Assembly: GCA_003520455.1 (NCBI GenBank)
Contig: DOUV01000128.1
Span: forward strand, 1-28,273
From: Chloroflexota bacterium
GTDB lineage: Bacteria > Chloroflexota > Anaerolineae > Ardenticatenales > Ardenticatenaceae
DNA: 28,273 nt
Direction: 5' to 3'
Shown piece by piece: positions 8,208 to 14,287 of this stretch. Within the stretch, counting starts at the first letter, position 1. Each line of letters starts with the position of its first letter. Below the pieces are notes generated by a model. That model searched no databases, had not been told where the DNA came from, and was given only the letters and a program-made list of their open reading frames with translations. A program made the position numbers and the translations under genes.

Positions 8208-9176
8208 TTAGCTCTGGAGGTCGATCAGGACCTTGACGGCGCCGTCTTTTTTGTGGAGCGCCAGGTCGTACGCGTGATCGATGCGTGACAACGGAATGCG
8301 ATGCGACATCATCGGTGTCACGTCGATTCGGTTCTCCGCGATTATTTGCATCGCCAGTCTGGTCGAGGCGAAGTTCGCTTCGAGCTCGGTGCGAGAGGAG
8401 CTGAAGCTGACCGGATGCTTGCGGAAGAACTTCTCGTAGTTGAACTCCCAGCCGCCGCCCTTGGGCGGAATGCCGAAGAGAACGAGGTGGCCGCGATCGT
8501 GGATCAGATCGGGGACCTCGTTGATCGTTTCAGGTAACCCAACCGCCTCCACCGCCAGGTCTGCCATCACGCCGTTGGTGATCTCGGCGACTGCCTTCCC
8601 CGGATCATCCTTCGAGGCATCGACAACATGTGTCGCGCCCATCTGCCTGGCAGTCTCAAGCAGGTGCGGGACGATATCGATGCCAATGATTTTTCGCGCA
8701 CCCATCTTGCTGAGGAGGGCGGTGAAGAACAGGCCCGCCGGACCCTGCCCCAGGACAGCAACATCCATGTCCAACACGTTGGGGAGGCGCCGGCAACAGT
8801 AGATCACGGTCCCGAGCTGCTGCCCAAAGACCAGCTTGTCCAGATCCGCATGATCTGGGAGCTTCAGCAACAGAGTGGGCTCGGTCGTCGCAAACTGCGC
8901 GAAGCCCCGAGGCACGCGCGGCGCGATGAATACCCGATCGCCCACCCGGACGTCGCCCCCGCCGGCCTCCTCGACGATTCCCACGCATTCGTGGCCGGAG
9001 AAGCCGGGTGGCATCGGGAAGTCCGAGGCAGGGCGCTTCTGCTCGAACAAGTGGAGGTCAGTTCCACAGAGTGCGCCCATCACCATTTTGACCAGCACGT
9101 TTCCATTCTGCAGGCTAGGCTTGTCAACCTCCGCCACTTCGACTCTGCCGGGCGCCACGATTCGCGATGCGAGCAT
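8208..9176 (-). CDS. Zinc-binding alcohol dehydrogenase family protein (MDR)
   Basis: A 322-residue medium-chain dehydrogenase/reductase. Catalytic zinc ligands are Cys37 (GALCGTD) and His62-Glu63 (GHECVG), and the NAD(P) site is GQGPAG at 143-148. The four-cysteine structural-zinc lobe that usually follows GDRV is absent: no cysteine occurs between residues 65 and 126, and the chain is shorter than the usual 340-380. Such lobe-less members exist. The C-terminal RIDHAYDLALHKKDGAVKVLIDL is the normal family ending. ATG 9176 has GAGGAG 6 bases upstream. Its operon position, next to a Gfo/Idh oxidoreductase, suggests successive oxidation of hydroxyl groups, but the substrate is unknown. Confidence 0.9.
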   Translation of the reverse strand: MLASRIVAPGRVEVAEVDKPSLQNGNVLVKMVMGALCGTDLHLFEQKRPASDFPMPPGFSGHECVGIVEEAGGGDVRVGDRVFIAPRVPRGFAQFATTEPTLLLKLPDHADLDKLVFGQQLGTVIYCCRRLPNVLDMDVAVLGQGPAGLFFTALLSKMGARKIIGIDIVPHLLETARQMGATHVVDASKDDPGKAVAEITNGVMADLAVEAVGLPETINEVPDLIHDRGHLVLFGIPPKGGGWEFNYEKFFRKHPVSFSSSRTELEANFASTRLAMQIIAENRIDVTPMMSHRIPLSRIDHAYDLALHKKDGAVKVLIDLQS

Positions 9177-9305
9177 TTGATTCTCCTCTTCTTCTCGTGA
9201 TTGCCGTCATACAGCTGATTCCAGTGCTGATCCTCGCCGTGCGGATAGAGGAGGCGCCACTTAGCCTCCCGTGCGACACTCTGCGCGGTGAGGACCGATA
9301 CACAC

Positions 9306-10352
9306 TCATTCAATGTGCAGATCCGTCACGAGGAAGGCATGGAGCAGATCGACCATGGCAACGAGATCGTCCTCGTGGGTCATCTCGAAGGGGCTATGCG
9401 TATAGCGTGTCGGCGCCGCAAGGAGTGCCGTTGCGATTCCCGCGCGGATGAACTGCAACCCATCGCTCGCGAAGGAGGGGAGAACCGCAGATTGTACCGG
9501 CATGCCCCGGGAAGTCGCCACCCGGCGTAGCGCGAGCGTCAGGTTCCGGCTATAGTGGACGTAACTGTCCTTGAAGATCAGCAGCGGACCACCCCCGAGC
9601 TTCGCAGGAATATCACGCTCCGAAACGGTCGGGATGTCGCCGGCGAGCCCGATTTCGAGGCAGATGACGAGGTCGAGCGGGATCTGGAGCGGCACAGCGC
9701 TTGCGCCCACCATCCCGAGCTCCTCTTGCACCGTCGATGCCAGATAGAGATCGTACTGCAAATTGACAGGCTGAATCTGATGGAGAAGGGAATCCATCAC
9801 GGCCAGCCCAAGACGATCATCCATCGCCTTTCCACAAAAATACTTGCCAAACCGGCGAGTCGTCGGATTCCAGATTACGGGACAACCAACATCCAACCCG
9901 CGCGCTCTGACTTCCTCCGCGTCCTCCGCGCCAATATCGACGAAGATATCGTTCCACTCGCGTTGTGGCTGCTCGCGCTGCGCGGCGCTCGTCGCGTGGC
10001 CGGTAGCGGCTGCGAAAACTCCCTCGACTCGCTCACCATCATAGCCGATGCCAAGCGCCGGCTGGCCGATCATGTAGAGGTAGTGGGCCGGGCGCAGCCC
10101 TAACTGGTTAGAATTGAGGAACAGATAGCCGTCCTCGGAAATACTCTTTATCAGGAAGCTCACCTCGTCGGCGTGAGCCGTAATAAGGAGCTTCTTCCCC
10201 CGGCCGCCAACGTGAGCGATGAGATTGCCTGCCCCGTCGGCGTGGGTCTCTTGGGAGAGCGGCGCCCAGCGCTCGCGCAAGAAGCGCTGCACCGGTTGCT
10301 CATTACCAACCGCGCCCGGGAGTTCCGTCAATGCTTTGAGAATCTCGAACAT
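9306..10352 (-). CDS. M42 family metallo-aminopeptidase
   Basis: A 348-residue member of peptidase family M42 (tetrahedral or deblocking aminopeptidases, PepA/FrvX type). Dinuclear metal ligands and catalytic residues are visible: His60 in ITAHADEV, Asp178 in KAMDDRLG, Glu210-Glu211 in TVQEELG, an acidic residue in CLEIGLAGD, and the final His in RYTHSPFE. The PDZ-like insertion between residues 70 and 160 is present. ATG 10352 has GGAG about 7 bases upstream. It is the first gene of the leftward operon and faces the divergent regulator across 586 bases. Family members also act on acylated or sugar-linked amino groups, so it need not be a housekeeping peptidase. Confidence 0.92.
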   Translation of the reverse strand: MFEILKALTELPGAVGNEQPVQRFLRERWAPLSQETHADGAGNLIAHVGGRGKKLLITAHADEVSFLIKSISEDGYLFLNSNQLGLRPAHYLYMIGQPALGIGYDGERVEGVFAAATGHATSAAQREQPQREWNDIFVDIGAEDAEEVRARGLDVGCPVIWNPTTRRFGKYFCGKAMDDRLGLAVMDSLLHQIQPVNLQYDLYLASTVQEELGMVGASAVPLQIPLDLVICLEIGLAGDIPTVSERDIPAKLGGGPLLIFKDSYVHYSRNLTLALRRVATSRGMPVQSAVLPSFASDGLQFIRAGIATALLAAPTRYTHSPFEMTHEDDLVAMVDLLHAFLVTDLHIE

Positions 10353-10387
10353 GTCCGCTCCAATCTAGCCTCTCTCATTTTGAGAAT

Positions 10388-10428
10388 GTGTTTGGATACG
10401 GAAGGCTGGCTCTCCCGTATCCAAACAC
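10388..10428. repeat. Perfect 14-bp inverted repeat upstream of the M42 gene
   Basis: The arms GTGTTTGGATACGG (10388-10401) and CCGTATCCAAACAC (10415-10428) are exact reverse complements around a 13-base spacer. The repeat lies 36 bases upstream of the leftward operon's first start codon, in the promoter/5'-leader zone. There is no T-run on either side, so a terminator is unlikely. It could be an operator for a dimeric regulator or a leader hairpin. Confidence 0.75.
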
Positions 10429-10505
10429 GTAGACGACTTTCATACAGAGCGGCACCAGACGGGGCCAGGGGACGCCGGCCTCCGCAATATGCGGTGTACC
10501 ACCTG

Positions 10506-10538
10506 TGCTCGACGCGCCGCTCTGGGACGCGTCGAGCA
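10506..10538. repeat. Perfect 11-bp inverted repeat in the divergent intergenic region
   Basis: The arms TGCTCGACGCG (10506-10516) and CGCGTCGAGCA (10528-10538) match exactly around an 11-base spacer, giving about 22 bases between half-site centres (two helical turns). It lies between the two divergent transcription units and just upstream of the candidate rightward promoter, so an operator is a reasonable reading. Confidence 0.7.
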
Positions 10539-10542
10539 TGAT

Positions 10543-10570
10543 AGACCCTGATTTGAATTGAACAGGGTCT
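10543..10570. repeat. Perfect 8-bp inverted repeat next to the candidate -35 box
   Basis: AGACCCTG (10543-10550) and CAGGGTCT (10563-10570) pair around a 12-base AT-rich spacer. The right arm touches the candidate -35 hexamer at 10570. It is the third inverted repeat in under 190 bases; its position suggests control of the rightward regulator gene. Confidence 0.6.
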
Positions 10571-10599
10571 TGCGACACGGGCGAGTTATGTGTTAGAAT
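10570..10599 (+). promoter_or_regulatory. Candidate sigma70-type promoter for the PAS-BTAD regulator
   Basis: TTGCGA (10570-10575) and TAGAAT (10594-10599) are separated by 18 bases and resemble -35 and -10 boxes. The stretch is distinctly AT-richer than its surroundings. It would leave a leader of about 330 bases before the start at 10939. No alternative close promoter is convincing. The call rests on consensus similarity only. Confidence 0.4.
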
Positions 10600-10938
10600 G
10601 CCAGATATATCAATATCCTGACTAAGAGCCAGATACTGTTATTTCAGTGGGCTCATCTTACTCCGCTCTACTCAACCAGTACTCAACCAGGCTGCAACCG
10701 ACCAACCCAGGAGGCGCTTCGAACCGGTACGACTGTCTCCGCGCTGGCACAGTGCCCGCGTCGCAACCATCGGTCATTCGCGGTGACTGCACCAATCATC
10801 TGGTCGGTGGCCCCAATTGGCGGAGTGCATCGCTACCCACAACCAAAAAAACCGCCGGATCTGATTCCGCCCTCAATACCGCCGACCACAATTCCCGGGG
10901 GTGACCATTTGTGCACGTCCTATTCTATCGGAGGAGGT
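10600..10938. other. Long leader region upstream of the PAS-BTAD gene
   Basis: This stretch has no credible gene. It holds an exact tandem duplication of the 11-mer TACTCAACCAG at 10669-10690, followed by further CAACC-rich sequence. An open frame crosses the second half in phase with the regulator, but it lacks family similarity and a ribosome site, so it is treated as untranslated. The GGAGGAGGT ribosome site for the regulator closes the region. Confidence 0.5.
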
Positions 10939-12147
10939 ATGCTGCACAGGTTGTTCGATCCATTCTCGAGGACCGGCGATGGCGTTTGGGCTGTCGATAC
11001 CAACTATCAGGTCGTCTTTTGGAATGAGTCCGCTGCGCGGATGTTAGAAATTTCCGCCAGGGAAGCTCTCGGCCAGACATGCTACGAGCTCTTCGAGGGT
11101 CGCACGCTCGATAACCGTCCTCTCTGCGGTCACAACTGTCCCATCATGCAACAGGTCCGCACACGCCAGCCGGTTCCAGCATTTGACCTGGATGTACGCG
11201 TGGGCGGCGGAAAGTGCGCCCGCATCAATGTGAGCATTGTGCCTGACGGAAGCACGGATGAGACTGGGGAGCCAGAGCTGCTCGTGTTCCACGTATTCCG
11301 GGGCTGCGCCCATTCCCGCTCGGAACCCGTGAGTCCGCCGTCGCCACCGGGTCTTCGGATTCATCTGTTGGGAACCTTGCACGTCTTGCGTCCCGACGGT
11401 TCAACGGTCGACGGGGGGTATTGGCGGCGCCAGAAGGTAGGGGCGCTGCTGGCCGTTCTCGCAATCAACCGGGGACAGAAGTTGCACCGGGACCAGATAC
11501 TTGATGCGCTCTGGCCGGAAATGGAATATGAAGCCGGGCTCCGCAACTTCAACACGACAGTCTACTATCTTCGGCGCTGCCTCGAGCCGGAGCTGGCTCG
11601 AGGCGCGGACTCACACTACATCCGGCATGAAGGGAGCTATTACGTCCTCGCCAATTACGACGAGCATTGGATCGATGCGGTTGCCTTTGAGGAGAGGATT
11701 CACCTCGCCCGATGTGCGACGAATTCGAAAGAGGCCATTGAGCACTACCAGACCGCCCTCGGCTGGTACGAGGGTAAATTACTGTCCAGTTTTCTGTACG
11801 AAGATCTGCCCTGGTGCACACTCGAGCGTGACCGCCTGCATGAGGTGTATTTGAACGCGCTCGAGGATCTCGCCTCGGCCCTCGAAGGAAATGGCCGGGA
11901 TGACGAGGCGCTTGACACGTATCTGCAGCTTGCAGGCCTCGACCCCTGCCGCGAGAGTAGCCGACGGCGCCTGATCCGCCTCTATCTCCGTCGGCAGGAC
12001 CGGGCGGCGGCGCTCAAGCAGTATGCCTATTTGGCGCGCGCGCTTGAGGAAGACCTTGCCGTGAGCCCCAGTCCACTCACCCAGCAACTCTATGAGGTCG
12101 CCTTGGGAAATATTCCCGATCATCATGAATCTGTACTCCTTTCATGA
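10939..12147 (+). CDS. PAS domain-BTAD transcriptional activator (SARP-like)
   Basis: A 402-residue regulator with three parts. Residues 5-120 form a PAS sensor domain (GVWAVDTNYQVVFWNESAARM) with a cysteine cluster (Cys48, Cys63, Cys67, Cys93). Residues 138-215 are an OmpR-type winged helix (LRIHLLGTLHVLRPDG, then RQKVGALLAVLAINRG, DALWPE). Residues 225-390 are a bacterial transcriptional activation domain of TPR-like helices ending in SPLTQQLYE. The start ATG 10939 carries an exceptionally strong GGAGGAGGT site, so upstream in-frame codons are not used. Divergent from the M42-led operon, it is the obvious candidate to control it. The PAS cysteines could bind metal, Fe-S or heme, which is inference. 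Confidence 0.85.
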   Translation: MLHRLFDPFSRTGDGVWAVDTNYQVVFWNESAARMLEISAREALGQTCYELFEGRTLDNRPLCGHNCPIMQQVRTRQPVPAFDLDVRVGGGKCARINVSIVPDGSTDETGEPELLVFHVFRGCAHSRSEPVSPPSPPGLRIHLLGTLHVLRPDGSTVDGGYWRRQKVGALLAVLAINRGQKLHRDQILDALWPEMEYEAGLRNFNTTVYYLRRCLEPELARGADSHYIRHEGSYYVLANYDEHWIDAVAFEERIHLARCATNSKEAIEHYQTALGWYEGKLLSSFLYEDLPWCTLERDRLHEVYLNALEDLASALEGNGRDDEALDTYLQLAGLDPCRESSRRRLIRLYLRRQDRAAALKQYAYLARALEEDLAVSPSPLTQQLYEVALGNIPDHHESVLLS

Positions 12148-12509
12148 CAGGAGTTACGCGGTCAGCTTCATGACACTACGTAGTCAATTAGGCGTGGCTG
12201 AGTTCGTGCGCCGATTCGACGCGGCGCACCCCCTTGCGTTGGATCGCCGTGTACGGCTTCGCTACATGCCTCGGTCGACCAGCGTCGGGTTAAGGACGTG
12301 CGCTCCTTCAAAGCTCCGTCCGGTGATCGAGCGGCGCGTGAAGTGCGGTGGTCAACCACAACCGCGCAACTCCTCTTGGGTTGAGGATCGGTTGAGTGCC
12401 ACTCACTATGATGGGGCTATCTGAAATAGGAGTTAGATAATCAGTTATTGATACAGAGAAATATCACAGGTGGCAAGAAGCGGCCCGACGATAGAGTTAG
12501 CAACAGTCG
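12148..12509. other. Intergenic region between the two regulators
   Basis: About 360 bases without a recognisable gene. It contains a 10-bp palindrome ACTACGTAGT at 12174-12183 and an AT-rich segment at about 12420-12470 that probably carries the promoter of the GntR gene, although no clean hexamer pair stands out. A short open frame through 12092-12424 has no family features. Confidence 0.4.
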
Positions 12510-12541
12510 AGCCGCCGGCCGTCCGTGATGAGCCGGCGGCT
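12510..12541. repeat. Perfect 10-bp inverted repeat in the GntR leader
   Basis: The arms AGCCGCCGGC (12510-12519) and GCCGGCGGCT (12532-12541) are exact reverse complements around a 12-base spacer. The spacer holds the GTG and ATG codons at 12525 and 12528, which have no ribosome site. The repeat ends 28 bases before the preferred GntR start at 12570, so it may be an autoregulatory operator or a leader hairpin. Confidence 0.65.
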
Positions 12542-12569
12542 ACGGCTTCCGAAAGGATCGCAGTTCCAG

Positions 12570-13256
12570 ATGTCTCTCACTGAGCAAGCCTATAAACGCA
12601 TTAAACACATGATCCTGACTGAGGAGCTCCCACCCGCAACGCCGATCGATCTACACGAGATGACAGGCTTGCTGGGGGTGGGGAAGACTCCTGTTCGTGA
12701 GGCGCTCCAGCGGCTTGCCCTCGAGAAGCTCATCATCATCTCGCCCCGGCGCGGCACCTTCGTCACCGACCTGAGCATCATCCAGTTGCAGCAGGCACTG
12801 GATGCCCGCTTGATCATCGAGCGGCATACCGTCCGCATCATGGCGAGCAAGATTACGGAATGTGAGGTCGCCGCCCTGCGCAAGCTCATCCAGGATATCG
12901 AGCAACTCAGCGCGCATCGAGATTACTTGGGCGCAGTCCAGGTTGATGAGAGGTTCCATCTCTCAATCGCCGAAGCGACCGGCAATGATTACCTGGCCGA
13001 CTTTCTCTCCCTCCTTCTTCCGGTGACGATGCGCTTCTGGTATCGCGGTTTTCGTCAGTCGCCGGACCCGGCGCTCACGACGCGTACGACTTACGACGCC
13101 CACCAGGCCATCATCGACGGTCTGGAGCGCCACGACGCCGACGCCGCGGAGCGCGCGATGGTGCAGCATATTTCCGCCTTCCGAAAGGAAGCCGTCGAAC
13201 GGATTATGACGGCCAGCGCGGTGAACTGGGCGACCCTTGTACATAAAAGTGTTTGA
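12570..13256 (+). CDS. GntR family regulator, FadR/FCD subfamily
   Basis: A 228-residue regulator. Residues 1-70 are a GntR winged helix (QAYKRIKHMIL, then LGVGKTPVREALQRLALEKLI and RRGTFV). Residues 75-215 are the all-helical FCD ligand domain, with likely metal-binding Asp126 and His130 in DERFHLSIAEATGN, His178 in DAHQAIIDGL and His200 in VQHISAF. Regulators of this group usually repress nearby catabolic operons and respond to carboxylic acids. I prefer ATG 12570 because homologous starts fit MSLTEQAY and AAAGGA lies upstream; earlier GTG/ATG codons at 12525/12528 lie in a hairpin loop and lack a ribosome site. It precedes the cupin-molybdoenzyme operon in the same direction. Confidence 0.9.
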   Translation: MSLTEQAYKRIKHMILTEELPPATPIDLHEMTGLLGVGKTPVREALQRLALEKLIIISPRRGTFVTDLSIIQLQQALDARLIIERHTVRIMASKITECEVAALRKLIQDIEQLSAHRDYLGAVQVDERFHLSIAEATGNDYLADFLSLLLPVTMRFWYRGFRQSPDPALTTRTTYDAHQAIIDGLERHDADAAERAMVQHISAFRKEAVERIMTASAVNWATLVHKSV

Positions 13257-13409
13257 TTGACGCCGGAGGGGAACGCCGTGGTTTACTGCAGATGGCAACG
13301 CCACCCGCTGTAACGCGCCGCAAAGCGGCCCTTGTCGATTCGGTCGCGCACGCGTTGTCTGCGTCGCCAGGTTCACCGCGTATTCCTTGCTTGAGAGGAG
13401 CAAACACCT

Positions 13410-13760
13410 ATGGCCGATATAATCAGGGTTGTAGAAGAGATCGACACGCTCGACCGCCCGCTTTTCATCGGGCGTCAAATCTTCCGGGGTGAGACACTTG
13501 AGATGGCCCACGTGAGCCTGAAGCCGGGCGGAAGGATGCCAACCCACTCTCATTCAGATGGCGATCAGTGCTACTACGTCCTCGCCGGCAGTGGGAAGCT
13601 TCACATGGGCGACACGTCCTACGATCTCAACTGTGGGAAGGCTGCCTTCATCCCGAAGGGCATCGAACATTATACCGAAAACACAGGCGACGGATATTTG
13701 ACGTATATTGAGACGCGCAGCAAGGAGCCAGGATCGTTGGCCCCTGAGCTGCCACATTGA
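13410..13760 (+). CDS. Small cupin-domain protein
   Basis: A 116-residue single-domain cupin. Motif 1 reads PGGRMPTHSHSDGDQCYYVLAG with metal ligands His46 and His48, but the usual Glu is Gln53; motif 2 is PKGIEHYTEN with His87. The fold is a metal-binding beta barrel that could act as an isomerase, dioxygenase or sensor; nothing in the sequence decides which. ATG 13410 has GAGGAG upstream at a spacing of about 9. The stop at 13758-13760 lies just before the molybdoenzyme small subunit, so it is the first gene of that operon. Confidence 0.85.
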   Translation: MADIIRVVEEIDTLDRPLFIGRQIFRGETLEMAHVSLKPGGRMPTHSHSDGDQCYYVLAGSGKLHMGDTSYDLNCGKAAFIPKGIEHYTENTGDGYLTYIETRSKEPGSLAPELPH

Positions 13761-13783
13761 CTCATATTGAGAAGCCCTACGAG

Positions 13784-14287
13784 ATGATATACGCGGCAAA
13801 TGCGCTGTTGAATCTGAGGGTGAACAGTGAGTCCATCGAGACCCTCTGTTCGCCGAACGAGACATTGCTTGAGACCCTGCGGGAGCGCCTGCACCTCACC
13901 GGGACCAAACACGGCTGTGAGGTGGGGGAATGCGGTGCCTGTGTGGTGTTGGCCGACGGCCAGCCGGTCTTATCTTGCTTGACACTGACAGTCGCCGTCC
14001 AACACTGCGAGATTCAAACGATTGAGGGTGTTGCTCCCCCAGGTGACCTGCATCCTTTGCAGACGGCCTTTGCAGAGTCAGGAGCCTCCCAGTGTGGCTA
14101 CTGTACGCCCGGGATGGTGCTCACGGCGAAGGCGTTCCTGGAACGAACCCCGAATCCGACCCGCGGGGAGATCCGCGAGGCGATTGCCGGAAACATCTGC
14201 CGCTGTACCGGATACGTTCAGATTGTCGACGCCGTCGAGCTTGCCGCCGCACGTCTACGGGAGCAAGGAGAGCCGAATCGTGAGTGA
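13784..14287 (+). CDS. 2Fe-2S small subunit of a xanthine oxidase-family enzyme (HcrC-like)
   Basis: The 167-residue iron-sulfur subunit of a three-subunit molybdenum enzyme. The N-terminal plant-type [2Fe-2S] ligands are HGCEVGECGAC plus the Cys of LSCLTL; the C-terminal four-helix domain carries the second cluster, CGYCTPGM and CRCTGY. It transfers electrons between the molybdenum site and FAD. The start is uncertain: ATG 13784 is chosen, but a TTG at 13757 overlapping the cupin stop would add 9 residues, and neither has a strong ribosome site. It overlaps the large-subunit gene by 8 bases. The subunit assignment is certain; the enzyme type is argued from the FAD subunit. Confidence 0.93.
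   Translation: MIYAANALLNLRVNSESIETLCSPNETLLETLRERLHLTGTKHGCEVGECGACVVLADGQPVLSCLTLTVAVQHCEIQTIEGVAPPGDLHPLQTAFAESGASQCGYCTPGMVLTAKAFLERTPNPTRGEIREAIAGNICRCTGYVQIVDAVELAAARLREQGEPNRE

Noticed and set aside
10388..10428. Intrinsic terminator
   Set aside because: The 13-base loop is long, and no T-run follows on either strand.
10783..10938. In-frame N-terminal extension of the PAS-BTAD regulator
   Set aside because: Low-complexity Pro/Thr-rich sequence with no ribosome site; ATG 10939 has a very strong one and starts just before the PAS domain.
12092..12424. 110-codon open frame after the PAS-BTAD gene
   Set aside because: No family resemblance, overlaps the regulator's end in another frame, Arg-rich shadow-like composition.
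14022..14279. N-terminal extension of the molybdenum subunit
   Set aside because: It would translate the small subunit's cluster region in another frame; GTG 14280 has a good ribosome site and the family's normal start.
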